A stretch of DNA of 64,000 bases. It comes from Pseudomonas sp. LD120 (GTDB taxonomy: Bacteria > Pseudomonadota > Gammaproteobacteria > Pseudomonadales > Pseudomonadaceae). The notes beneath the pieces were generated by a model. The model made no database searches and was not told where the DNA came from. It was given only the letters and a program-made list of their open reading frames with translations. Location: positions 186,001-250,000 of the forward strand of contig NZ_WVHL01000002.1 in the NCBI RefSeq assembly GCF_009861525.1. Reading direction: 5' to 3'. Of this stretch, positions 53,834 through 62,449 are shown piece after piece. A program made the translations under genes and the position numbers. The number at the start of each line of letters is the position of its first letter. Within the stretch, counting starts at the first letter, position 1.

Positions 53834-54928
53834 ATGATCCGCAAGACTTGCACTTTGCTGTTACTCAGCTCCTTGTTCCTGGGCGCTTCCCTGGCTCAGG
53901 CGGCTAACACGGTCAAGATCTACAACTGGTCGGACTACATTGCCCCGGACACCACAAAGCAGTTCCAGAAGGAAACCGGGACAGGTTTCACCTATGACGT
54001 CTACGACAGCAACGAGACCCTGGATGGCAAGCTGATGACCGGTAAATCCGGTTACGACGTGGTGTTCCCCTCCAACCATTTCATGGCGCGGCAGATCCAG
54101 GGCGGGGCGTTGAAGAAGCTCGACAAGAGCCAGTTGCCCAACTGGAAAAACCTCAACCCGGCGCTGCTCAAAGCGCTGGAGGTCAACGACCCGGGCAACC
54201 TGCACGGTTTTCCCTACCTGTGGGGCAGCACCGGGATTGGCTACAACGTGGCCAAGATCAAGGACGTGCTGGGGGATGACGCTCCGCTGGACTCCTGGGA
54301 CCTGATCTTCAAGCCCGAGTACATGCAGAAGCTGCAGAAGTGCGGCGTGGCGATTCTCGACAACGGCCCCGAACTGATTCCCACGGCCTTGAATTATCTG
54401 GGGCTGCCACACCACAGCAAGAACCCGGCGGACTACAAGAAAGCCGAAGCGCTGCTGATGAAGGTCCGGCCTTATGTGAGCTACTTCCATTCGTCGAAGT
54501 ACACCAGTGACCTGGCCAACGGCAATATCTGCGTGGCGGTGGGCTTCTCCGGCGACATCCTGCAAGCCGAAAGTCGGGCCAGGGAAGCGAAGAACGGCGT
54601 CGAAATCGGCTATTCGATTCCCAAGGAAGGCTCGCCGATCTGGTTCGACATGGTGGCCATGCCCGTGGACGCACCGGATGAAAAAGCCGGATATGCCTTC
54701 ATGAACTACCTGCTGCGCCCGGAGGTAATGGCCAATATCAGCAACTACGTGCATTACGCCAATGGCAACCAGCAAGCCGATGCTCTGGTCGACCCGGCGA
54801 TCAAGAGCGACACCAAGGTCTATCCGAGCCCGGCCATGATGGACACGTTGTTCGCCCTGGAAGCCATGCCGCTGGACATCGACCGGGTCCGCACCCGCTT
54901 GTGGAACAAGGTTCGCAGCGGCAACTGA
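53834..54928 (+). CDS. Polyamine-type ABC transporter substrate-binding protein (PotF/SpuD-like)
   Basis: The product is 364 residues with a signal peptide (LLLLSSLFLGASLAQA) then VKIYNWSDYIAPDTTKQFQK, the standard start of PotF/SpuD proteins. FPYLWGSTGIGYNVAKIK, the ISNYVHYANGNQQAD segment and aromatic residues lining the cleft are typical. It should capture a polyamine or similar amine in the periplasm. No permease or ATPase genes are adjacent, so it must share a transporter encoded elsewhere. REP repeats follow. Confidence 0.92.
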   Translation: MIRKTCTLLLLSSLFLGASLAQAANTVKIYNWSDYIAPDTTKQFQKETGTGFTYDVYDSNETLDGKLMTGKSGYDVVFPSNHFMARQIQGGALKKLDKSQLPNWKNLNPALLKALEVNDPGNLHGFPYLWGSTGIGYNVAKIKDVLGDDAPLDSWDLIFKPEYMQKLQKCGVAILDNGPELIPTALNYLGLPHHSKNPADYKKAEALLMKVRPYVSYFHSSKYTSDLANGNICVAVGFSGDILQAESRAREAKNGVEIGYSIPKEGSPIWFDMVAMPVDAPDEKAGYAFMNYLLRPEVMANISNYVHYANGNQQADALVDPAIKSDTKVYPSPAMMDTLFALEAMPLDIDRVRTRLWNKVRSGN

Positions 54929-54989
54929 TCCCCGTCCCCCCAAACGGTGTAGGAGAGGGATGTATCAACGAGCCAGCCCCGCCGATTTT

Positions 54990-55066
54990 TGTCGGAGCCG
55001 GCTTGCCGGCGAAGAGGCCTCAGAGGCAAGCACTGCCCTGAGGACGCCTTCGCTGGCAGGGTAACG
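54990..55066. repeat. REP pair (BIME) between convergent genes
   Basis: TGTCGGAGCCGGCTTGCCGGCGAAGAGG and the inverted CGCCTTCGCTGGCAGGG flank CCTCAGAGGCAAGCACTGCCCTGAGG, itself a CCTCAG..CTGAGG palindrome. Confidence 0.75.
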
Positions 55067-55067
55067 C

Positions 55068-55829
55068 TTACAATTGGCTGTTTTCCGGGAGCAGGGCGCC
55101 GCCGTCCACTATCAGGGTCTGGCCGGTGATGTAGCCGGCCTGTGGCGAGGCCAGGAACAACATGGCGTAGGCAATGTCCTCAGGCGTTCCCAGGCGCCCA
55201 AGGGGAATGCCCCTGGACAGGGTCGCGGTGTCGCCGAGGTTGTCCATGGCTTGGGTGGCGATAAGCCCCGGTTCGACGCCGTTGACGGTGATTCCATACT
55301 CCGCCAGTTCCAGTGCCGCTGCGCGAATGAAGCCATTGACCCCCGCCTTGGACGCCGCGTAGTGGGCCAACCCGGGAATTGCCGTGCGTGGACCGGTCAC
55401 CGATGAGGTGACGACGATCCGTGGTGCTCGGGCCCGGCGTAGCGCCGGCAAGGCGGCCTGGGTCAGCCAGAAGCAGCTTTTCAGATTCACCGCCAAGGTG
55501 CTGTCGAGGGTCTGCTCCTCAAGCTCGGCCAGCTTCTGCATCGGAAAGATCCCGGCGTTGTGCAGCAGCAGGTCCAGGCCGCCGAAGGCGTCCAGGGTCG
55601 CCGTTACCGCCTGCTCGGCGGCTGCCCGGGTGCCGAGGTCCAGGGTCAGCAGCTCCGCTGTTCCGCCGGCCTGACGAATCAGGCGTTGGGTTTCGGCGCC
55701 TGACGCAGCACTGCGGGTGGCCAGCATGACCTTGGCGCCCCTGGCGGCGAACACCCGGGCGATCGCCCGACCAATACCCTGGCCAGAGCCGGTGACCAGG
55801 GCGATGCGCCCGCGGTCATCCTGGCTCAT
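55068..55829 (-). CDS. Short-chain dehydrogenase/reductase
   Basis: The product is 253 residues, classical SDR length. The cofactor motif is LVTGSGQGIGRAIARVFAAR, followed by NAG in LLLHNAGIFPM. The catalytic triad has Ser in VVTSSVTGPR and Tyr-x3-Lys in HYAASKAGVNG, and PGLIATQ and the C-terminal GQTLIVDGGALLP are typical of FabG-like enzymes. ATG 55829 overlaps the upstream aminotransferase stop by four bases, so the two are coupled. It probably reduces or oxidises a carbonyl/hydroxyl in the same pathway. Confidence 0.9.
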   Translation of the reverse strand: MSQDDRGRIALVTGSGQGIGRAIARVFAARGAKVMLATRSAASGAETQRLIRQAGGTAELLTLDLGTRAAAEQAVTATLDAFGGLDLLLHNAGIFPMQKLAELEEQTLDSTLAVNLKSCFWLTQAALPALRRARAPRIVVTSSVTGPRTAIPGLAHYAASKAGVNGFIRAAALELAEYGITVNGVEPGLIATQAMDNLGDTATLSRGIPLGRLGTPEDIAYAMLFLASPQAGYITGQTLIVDGGALLPENSQL

Positions 55830-57208
55830 GGCCGGGCACCTGGCAGTACCTGGGCCAGGCACTGGTCCAGCAACCGATTGTGCAGGTCGACCTGCGCCTC
55901 GCGGGTGGCTGGACACATCAGGGCCATGTTGTGGAATGGGGTCAACAGCACCCCGCGATTGAGCAGGTACAGGTGCAGATACGCCTCGATCAGAGCATGG
56001 CGGGCGTGGTGGGCTTCGCCACCGTTACGCGGGGCCTGCTGCATGAACAGGTATTCGACCCGGGCACCGATGCGGGTCACATGCCAGGGCAAGCCGTGCT
56101 TGCCAATGATGCTGTCGACGCCCGCTCGCAGGCGCTCCGCGAGCAGGAACATGCGTGCGTAGTTTTCATCGTTCATCACTTCACTGAAGGTGGCGCGCAT
56201 GGCGGCCATTTGCAGGGCGTTGCCGGCCAGGGTTCCACCGAAGCCGAAGTGGTTGATCGCCTGGCCCGGCTGGAAATGCGGCAGTACCTGCCAGATCCGT
56301 TCGGCCATGGCCTGGCTGCAGCCCCAGACAGCCGTGGGAATGCCCCCGGCGATGGATTTTCCCAGGACGAAGAAGTCCGGCTGCAAGCCCTGTTCGCCGC
56401 AATAGCCCCCCGGCCCGCAGGACAGGGTGTGGGTTTCGTCAATGATCAGCGGTACGTCATAGCGCTGGGTCAACTGCCGCAAGCCGTCATGGAAGCCCGG
56501 AGCCGGAGGCACCATGCCGACGTTGGTCATGAAGGGTTCGGTCAGTACCGCGGCCACGTCGCCATGGGCCAGGGCCGCTTCCAGGGCCGGCAGGTCGTTG
56601 AACTCCACCAGTCGGGTGGTCGAGGCGTGCTGCAAGCCGTTGGCGTGCACGCCGTCTCGGGGAATCATCTGCCCCTGGGCGTCGAATTCCACCTGGGATT
56701 CGTCGACGCTGCCGTGGTAGTTGCAGTTAAACACCAGGACCTTCTGGCGTCCGGTGATCATCCGGCACAGGCGCAGGACAAAGCGGTTGGCATCGGTGGC
56801 TGAAGTGGTGACCTGCCAATAGGGCAGACCAAAGCGCCGGCTCAGCTCCTTGCCGACCCACAGGCTGTCGGCGGTGGGCAGCATCAGGGTCGAACCATGC
56901 AGTGCCTGTTCGGCGATGGCAGCGGCGACCGCCGGTTGGGCGTGGCCGAACATCGCTCCGGTGTCACCCAGGGCAAAGTCCACGTACTCGCGGCCGTCGC
57001 AATCGGTGAGGGTCGCACCATGGGCATCCGCCACCATGATCGGGTAGGCGCCGGGCCATTGCTGCATCCAGTGCAACGGCGCGCCGTACAGCCAGTGCTT
57101 GAGGTTTTCCCGATAGAAGGCGCCGGAGCGCGGGTGTTGCTCGGCAAACAGCTGCAGTTCGAATTGGTAGCAGCTGGCGACGCGTTGCAGATCAATGCCC
57201 AGAGTCAT
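55826..57208 (-). CDS. Class III PLP aminotransferase, glutamate-1-semialdehyde-aminomutase-like
   Basis: The product is 460 residues. The class III features are DCDGREYVDFALGDTGAMFG, TTSATDANRFVLRLCRMITG, the Asp in VPLIIDETHTLSCGPGG, and the PLP Lys in FFVLGKSIAGGIPTAVWG. The ATDANRF and DFALGDTG forms are those of the GSAM/HemL-like subgroup that acts on amino aldehydes or beta-amino acids. ATG 57208 has AGGA eight bases upstream. It follows the MoaF-like gene by about 60 bases and is coupled to the SDR. Confidence 0.88.
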   Translation of the reverse strand: MTLGIDLQRVASCYQFELQLFAEQHPRSGAFYRENLKHWLYGAPLHWMQQWPGAYPIMVADAHGATLTDCDGREYVDFALGDTGAMFGHAQPAVAAAIAEQALHGSTLMLPTADSLWVGKELSRRFGLPYWQVTTSATDANRFVLRLCRMITGRQKVLVFNCNYHGSVDESQVEFDAQGQMIPRDGVHANGLQHASTTRLVEFNDLPALEAALAHGDVAAVLTEPFMTNVGMVPPAPGFHDGLRQLTQRYDVPLIIDETHTLSCGPGGYCGEQGLQPDFFVLGKSIAGGIPTAVWGCSQAMAERIWQVLPHFQPGQAINHFGFGGTLAGNALQMAAMRATFSEVMNDENYARMFLLAERLRAGVDSIIGKHGLPWHVTRIGARVEYLFMQQAPRNGGEAHHARHALIEAYLHLYLLNRGVLLTPFHNMALMCPATREAQVDLHNRLLDQCLAQVLPGARP

Positions 57209-57269
57209 GGGAGTGTCCTGTGAAAAGCGCAGCAGGCTGGCGTTAGGACAAGCCTGCAGCGGTGCGGAA

Positions 57270-58085
57270 TCAGGGGTGCAGGGTTCGGTTGAGTACCTGG
57301 GCCAGGGCGCCCACCGGGAAGTTGGCGGCATGACCGAAGTCTGCACCCTGGTAGCCGAATATCTTGCCGTCGCTACGCCCGGCCTTGAGGTCGATCAGCA
57401 CCAGGCCCAGGGTCGGGACGATCTTCTCGCGCCAGACAAACAGGTACAGTTGTTCGGCGATCTTGTAGCAGTGACAGCGGTCGGTGTCCGCCAGGCCTTG
57501 CTCGACGCCCCTGAGGCACTGCCAGCTATAGAAGTTGGCATTCAGGTAGATGTGCTCGTAGGCCTCGCTGGCGCTGTAGACATACTGATTGCGCAGGCCG
57601 ATCAGCTCTGCGGTGGGCGCATGTCGCGCAGTATCGGCCGTGGGCAAGGCATCGATTGCGCCGTGGAGGAACTGCGCCTTGACCGAGGTCAGTTCACCGC
57701 CGGCCAGGGCCCGGCTGAAGAGGTCCACGCCGCACTCGGCTGGGCTCGGCATCTGGCCGACCACGGCAGTGAAACACTGGCGCTCAAGATCCAGAATCAG
57801 GCTCACCGAATGGGGCTGGCCTTGCTCCAGCTTGAGAAAGTCCACCAGGTAGATACCGGGGCGTATCGAGGTGGCGCGATAGGGCAGGTGGTCACTGGCG
57901 CTTTGGCCGAGGCTGTTCCAGCGCAGGGTGTCGGCCGCGAAGTGGTGTTCGATCTGCCAGCCATTGTCGAAGTGCAGGGTCAAGGTGCGACCGGACAGAT
58001 CATTCACCCTCGCAAGGATGTGATTGTCGTCTGCAAAACCGTCCGCCAGGGCGCCGACGGTGATCCATTCAGGTTGCTGATTCAT
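57270..58085 (-). CDS. moaF: MoaF-family protein
   Basis: The product is 271 residues with two similar halves: WITVGALADGFADDNHILAR and LTLHFDNGWQIEHHF, then NQYVYSASEAYEHIYLNANF and KIAEQLYLFVWREKIVP. These match the MoaF family, named from the Klebsiella monoamine regulon, where it accompanies MoaR and amine oxidase genes. The database label molybdenum cofactor protein F has little support. The neighbouring LuxR-type regulator, aminotransferases and SDR fit an amine-degradation role. ATG 58085 is chosen; upstream codons are not conserved. Confidence 0.8.
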   Translation of the reverse strand: MNQQPEWITVGALADGFADDNHILARVNDLSGRTLTLHFDNGWQIEHHFAADTLRWNSLGQSASDHLPYRATSIRPGIYLVDFLKLEQGQPHSVSLILDLERQCFTAVVGQMPSPAECGVDLFSRALAGGELTSVKAQFLHGAIDALPTADTARHAPTAELIGLRNQYVYSASEAYEHIYLNANFYSWQCLRGVEQGLADTDRCHCYKIAEQLYLFVWREKIVPTLGLVLIDLKAGRSDGKIFGYQGADFGHAANFPVGALAQVLNRTLHP

Positions 58086-58174
58086 GGCAAGGCTCTTGTC
58101 CAGGAAAGGAGAGCCCCATGTTCTGCCTGGGAGCCAGTGCTGCCCATCAACCAAATGGTTGAGCCGGTGGCCCT

Positions 58175-58849
58175 TTACAAGAACAGCGTGCTCACCAGCT
58201 CCGTGCGATTGCCGACCCCGACCTTGCGAAACAGGTTGATCAGGTGGGTCTTGACCGTGGGCAGCCCCAGGTCCAGGCGCCTGGCGATGCTCTTGTTGTC
58301 GGCGCCATCGCGCAGCAGCCAGGCGATCTCTCGTTCTCTGGGGGTGAGGTTGGCCAGACGTTGGTCGACCTGGGAGTAGGGTGCCAGGGCAGCGATCTCC
58401 AGCAGGCCCTGCAAGGCATGCAGGGTGCCCAGTTCGTCGACGCTGAATGGCCCCTGGGCGTTGTCCCGCAGCAGCGACAGGCCGGCGATGGGACGTTCAC
58501 CGTCACAAGCAAGAATTTCCACCACATCCAGCACCCCGTGACGTTGCAGGAATCCCTGGTAGACCTCGGTTGCGTGACGGCCCTGCTGGGCCATGCCCAT
58601 GTGCAGCGACAGCACCGGGCGCCCGGCGGCGGCGCAGTTGCGTGGCTGCAACGGGTCGTAGTGGCGATAGCGTTGCAAGTAGGCCTGGTGCATCTGCTCG
58701 GGCATGCGGTACAGCGAGAAGTCCCGAGCCTGGAGGTTCGGATCGATGCGGTAGAAAGCGCAGAGGGTGGCGGGCACCACCCGGGTAAAGGCGGCGATGC
58801 AGCGTTGCCCCAGTTCATGGGCCCCGGGCAAGGAAGTGGGCGCAATCAT
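58175..58849 (-). CDS. LuxR-family regulator (MoaR-like)
   Basis: The product is 224 residues with an N-terminal helical sensing region (YRIDPNLQARDFSLYRMPEQ, then YRHYDPLQPRN) and a C-terminal LuxR HTH (LTPREREIAWLLRDGADNKS, then RRLDLGLPTVKTHLINLFRK). It has no receiver phospho-site and no autoinducer-domain signature. ATG 58849 is chosen from the start of the conserved part. Standing immediately before moaF, it is a good candidate activator of the moaF-aminotransferase-SDR operon. Confidence 0.82.
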   Translation of the reverse strand: MIAPTSLPGAHELGQRCIAAFTRVVPATLCAFYRIDPNLQARDFSLYRMPEQMHQAYLQRYRHYDPLQPRNCAAAGRPVLSLHMGMAQQGRHATEVYQGFLQRHGVLDVVEILACDGERPIAGLSLLRDNAQGPFSVDELGTLHALQGLLEIAALAPYSQVDQRLANLTPREREIAWLLRDGADNKSIARRLDLGLPTVKTHLINLFRKVGVGNRTELVSTLFL

Positions 58850-59018
58850 TGGATAGCTCCTGGCTGCCGGCTGGGCAGTGGCTCGGGTGGTTGGGGGGCT
58901 GCGACGGGTGGCGGTGTCCGTGTCAGGGCGAGTGAAAACCAGGGGCGAGGCGCCTGGCAAGCATGGGGGCGTTGCAGGCTGCGATCGTTGTTTCTTCGAC
59001 CGCAGCCCGTTGTAACGA

Positions 59019-60353
59019 TTAGCGGTGGGCCTTGCTCAACCCCTCGGCGAGGGCATCGACTATGGCATCCACCTGGGGCTGCTGGATCACCAAAGGCGGC
59101 GAAAGAATGATCTTGGTGCCCACCGGGCGCACCATGACGCCGTTGTCCCGGGCGATCTGTGCCACCTGATTGGCGTAACCGCTCATGGGGTCGATGGGTT
59201 CGCGAGTGGTCTTGTCCGCCACCAGGTCCAGGGCCAGCATCAGGCCCTTGCCGCGTACTTCGCCGACGGTGTCGAAGCGCTCGACGAAGGGCTGTAGCTT
59301 GTCGAGCATGTAGCCGCCCATCTTCGCGGCATTTGCCGGCAGGTCCTCCTTGACCACGATGTCCAGGCACGCCAGGGCGGCAGCGCAGGCCACAGGGTGC
59401 CCGGAGTAGGTGTAGCCATGCATGATGGCCCCGGTGAAGTTGGCGTTCTTCTCGAAGGCTTCTTCGATCCGCCGATTGACCACGGTGGCGCCCAAGGGGA
59501 TATAGCCCGAGGTGATGCCTTTGGCCAGGCACATGATGTCGGGCTTGACGCCCCACAGACGGCTGCCGAACATCGAGCCGCTGCGGCCGAAGCCGGTGAC
59601 CACCTCGTCGGCGATCAGCAGCACGCCGTACTTGTCGCAGACTTCGCGGATCAGCGGCCAGTAGTTGGCCGGTGGCACTATCACGCCGCCGGCGCCCTGG
59701 ATCGGTTCGGCAATGAAGGCCGCCACGGTGTCCGGGCTCTGGAACTGGATCTCCCGCTCCAACAGGTCGGCGCAGATCTTGCCCAGCTCTTGCGGGTCCT
59801 GGCTGTAGGGGTTGCGGTACAGCCAGGGCGTGTCGATGTGATAGCAGCCGGGCAGCAATGGCTCGTAGTTGCGACGGAACACGGTGTTGCCGTTGACCGA
59901 GGCACCGCCGAAGTGGGTGCCATGGTAGCCCTGGCGCAGGGAGATGAACTTGGTGCGGTCGGCCTGGCCTTCGAGCTTCCAGTACTGGCGGGCCAGCTTC
60001 AGGGCGCTCTCTATGGCATCCGAACCGCCGGAACTGAAGGACACCCGGGACATGTCCTCGGGCTCCAGCAGGTTCATCAGCACCCGGGACAGTTCTTCGG
60101 CACGAGGGTGGCTGACCCCGTCGAACAGCTGGAAATACTCCAGCTCATCGAGCTGGGCGGTGATGGCCGCTTTCACTTCCTGGCGGTTGTGGCCGACGTT
60201 GACGTTCCACAGCCCGGCAACGCCATCCACCAACTGGTGGCCTTTGTCGTCATATACGTAGCAGCCATCGCCTCGGACGATGCGGATCGGTTCGCGCTGC
60301 TTCATTTCGTTGGGGTGCAGCATGGGGTGCCAGAAACGGCTTGCTTGGCTCAC
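59019..60353 (-). CDS. Class III aminotransferase (omega-amine:pyruvate, SpuC-like)
   Basis: The product is 444 residues. HPMLHPNEM near the N-terminus, VDGVAGLWNVNVGHNRQEV, SSGGSDAIESALKLARQYWK, LLIADEVVTGFGRSGSMFGS and the PLP Lys in IMCLAKGITSGYIPLGA match the omega-amino-acid/putrescine:pyruvate transaminase group (SpuC in P. aeruginosa). GTG 60353 is taken as the start because GGAG lies seven bases upstream and homology begins there. It is divergent from the aldehyde dehydrogenase gene, which would oxidise the aldehyde it makes. Confidence 0.92.
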   Translation of the reverse strand: MSQASRFWHPMLHPNEMKQREPIRIVRGDGCYVYDDKGHQLVDGVAGLWNVNVGHNRQEVKAAITAQLDELEYFQLFDGVSHPRAEELSRVLMNLLEPEDMSRVSFSSGGSDAIESALKLARQYWKLEGQADRTKFISLRQGYHGTHFGGASVNGNTVFRRNYEPLLPGCYHIDTPWLYRNPYSQDPQELGKICADLLEREIQFQSPDTVAAFIAEPIQGAGGVIVPPANYWPLIREVCDKYGVLLIADEVVTGFGRSGSMFGSRLWGVKPDIMCLAKGITSGYIPLGATVVNRRIEEAFEKNANFTGAIMHGYTYSGHPVACAAALACLDIVVKEDLPANAAKMGGYMLDKLQPFVERFDTVGEVRGKGLMLALDLVADKTTREPIDPMSGYANQVAQIARDNGVMVRPVGTKIILSPPLVIQQPQVDAIVDALAEGLSKAHR

Positions 60354-60723
60354 GTTGAGTCTCCTGAAAACGCACGGACAGCGTGGAGCTATTAGTGCGT
60401 CATTTGCGGGCTCCTGGCTTGCCTCTGTGTGCCAGGACATTTGACCCAGACTGCCAGGGGCGACTGGGACGGCCTGGTCGCCGGCGGGCAACGCCGCTGC
60501 CACTCTCCCAGGCGCTGATTCGCCAGCGACGGCAGGCACGGGGACGAACAAGGCGTGTGGGGCGGTGCGCTGGCAAGCCGGTTCCAGCAGAGCGATGAGG
60601 TTGCCAGAGAGTGCCGGTGGCGCTGGCAGCCAGGGCCAAGTTTTACGGCAGCCAGGATCAAGACGGCATCCGACTTTGGGCTCAAAGTCCACCTCGAACA
60701 AGGTCAATCTGCGAGGAATCAAG
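60354..60723. other. Divergent promoter region
   Basis: 370 bases between a - strand aminotransferase and a + strand dehydrogenase. Long open frames cross it on both strands but lack ribosome sites and family matches. GGCGAATCAGCGCC-type inverted segments are present; no clear regulator site could be assigned. Confidence 0.4.
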
Positions 60724-62211
60724 ATGAGCGTTGCCATCGACCCACGTGTCGCTGCATTCATAGACAGTCAGCACGGCCTGCTGATCGACGGTCTCAGCCA
60801 GCCCGCGCGCTCCGGAGCACGGATGCCGGTGTTCGACCCCGCCAGTGGCGAGCAGTTGACCCAGGTTGCCGCTGCCGCCCGGGCCGATGTGGATCTGGCG
60901 GTGGGGGCCGCGCGTCGGGCCTTCGAAGGCCGCTGGAAGGCGTTGCGTCCCGCCGATCGAGAGCGCCTGCTGTTGAAGCTGGCGGATCTGCTGGAAGCCA
61001 ATGGCGAGGAGCTGGCACAGCTGGAAACCCTCAATAACGGCCAGTCGATTCATCTGGCCCGCGCCTTGGAGGTGGGGGCGGCGGCGGAGTTCACTCGCTA
61101 TATGGCCGGCTGGGCCACCAAAATCGAAGGCAAGAGCCTGGAGGTGTCCATCGCGGCGGTGTCGGGGGCGAAGTACCGGGCCTATACAGTGCCGGAACCC
61201 GTGGGGGTGGTAGGGGCCATCGTGCCGTGGAACTTCCCACTGTTGATGGCCATCTGGAAAATTGTCCCGGCCCTGGCCTGCGGCTGCACCGTGGTGCTCA
61301 AACCCGCCGATGAAACCCCGCTGACCGCGCTGCGGCTGGGGCAGCTGTGCCTGGAAGCGGGGATCGCCCCGGGTGTGGTCAACGTGGTCACTGGCAGTGG
61401 AGCCGAAGCCGGGGCGGCGCTGGCGGCCCATCCGGGTATCGACAAGCTGGCGTTCACCGGTTCGACCCAGGTCGGCAAGCTGATCGGACACGCGGCGGTG
61501 GACAACATGACCCGCTTTTCCCTGGAATTGGGCGGCAAGTCGCCGGTAATCGTCCTCGAAGATTGTGATCCGCAGGTCGCCGCCGCTGGAGCGGCTGGTG
61601 CCATCTTCTTTAACCAGGGGCAGGTCTGCACCGCCGGCTCACGGCTGTACATCCAGCGTGGGATCTATGCCCAAGTGCTGGAGCAGCTGGTGGGTATTGC
61701 CCAGTCCCTGAACATTGGCCCCGGGCTGGATGAGCAGGCGCAGATCAACCCGCTGATTTCCGCTAAACAGCAGAAGCGCGTGCTGCAGATGGTGGCGCGC
61801 GGGGTCGAGGAGGGCGGCGAACTGCTCTGTGGTGGTGTTGCCCATGGCGATCGGGGGTTTTATGTGCGTCCCACGGTGATGGCCAATGTCACTGCCGACT
61901 CGCAACTGCTGCGTGAAGAAATCTTCGGGCCGGTAGTGGTGGCGACGCCGTTCGACACCCTGGATGAGGTGGTGACCCTGGCCAACGACAATCAATACGG
62001 ACTAGGCGCGAGCATTTGGTCCAATGACCTGGGGCTGGTCATGCAACTGATTCCACAGATCAAGGCCGGCACCGTCTGGGTCAACACCCATAACATGCTG
62101 GACCCGTCGATGCCGTTCGGCGGTTACAAACAGTCCGGTATCGGGCGCGAGATGGGGCATGCGGCCATCGAGGCGTATACCGAGAACAAGTCGGTGTGCA
62201 TCGCTTATTGA
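60724..62211 (+). CDS. NAD-dependent aldehyde dehydrogenase (phenylacetaldehyde/amino-aldehyde type)
   Basis: The product is 495 residues, normal for the family. It has the IVPWNFPLLMAIWKIVPALA segment, the cofactor motif FTGSTQVGKLIG, the general-base Glu in FSLELGGKSPVIVLED, the nucleophile Cys in FFNQGQVCTAGSRLY and EEIFGPVVVATPF near the end. It most resembles phenylacetaldehyde dehydrogenase (FeaB/StyD) and gamma-aminobutyraldehyde types. GAGGAA precedes ATG 60724. It should convert the transaminase or oxidase aldehyde to an acid. Confidence 0.92.
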   Translation: MSVAIDPRVAAFIDSQHGLLIDGLSQPARSGARMPVFDPASGEQLTQVAAAARADVDLAVGAARRAFEGRWKALRPADRERLLLKLADLLEANGEELAQLETLNNGQSIHLARALEVGAAAEFTRYMAGWATKIEGKSLEVSIAAVSGAKYRAYTVPEPVGVVGAIVPWNFPLLMAIWKIVPALACGCTVVLKPADETPLTALRLGQLCLEAGIAPGVVNVVTGSGAEAGAALAAHPGIDKLAFTGSTQVGKLIGHAAVDNMTRFSLELGGKSPVIVLEDCDPQVAAAGAAGAIFFNQGQVCTAGSRLYIQRGIYAQVLEQLVGIAQSLNIGPGLDEQAQINPLISAKQQKRVLQMVARGVEEGGELLCGGVAHGDRGFYVRPTVMANVTADSQLLREEIFGPVVVATPFDTLDEVVTLANDNQYGLGASIWSNDLGLVMQLIPQIKAGTVWVNTHNMLDPSMPFGGYKQSGIGREMGHAAIEAYTENKSVCIAY

Positions 62212-62224
62212 ACGCGGCCCACGC

Positions 62225-62320
62225 GGACGCCTTCTCCGCCAGCCGGCTTAGTGCAGGAGGCGGTGGGCCGGCGAAGAGCCCCGTGAGACCGTCGCCAGTC
62301 TCTTGGACGCCTTCGCAGGC
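62225..62320. repeat. REP-like palindromes
   Basis: GCCTTCTCCGCCAGCCGGCTT and the facing GGGCCGGCGAAGAGCCCCGTGAG, then CGCCTTCGCAGG, are degenerate CCGGC-type REP units between the dehydrogenase and permease genes. Confidence 0.55.
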
Positions 62321-62449
62321 CCCGAGCGTGTACAGGACGTGAACATGATTTTAGCTGCGTCAGACAGCCAAGTATTACGCCGCTATTCAGGCGTGCCCTT
62401 GAAATGCCTAGAACAACAATGACCAACCCATGCTTTCGAGGTTTACCCC

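Noticed and set aside
55830-55916. Longer start for the SDR
   Set aside because: The extra 29 residues are antisense to the aminotransferase end and lack similarity; ATG 55829 overlaps the upstream stop as coupled genes do.
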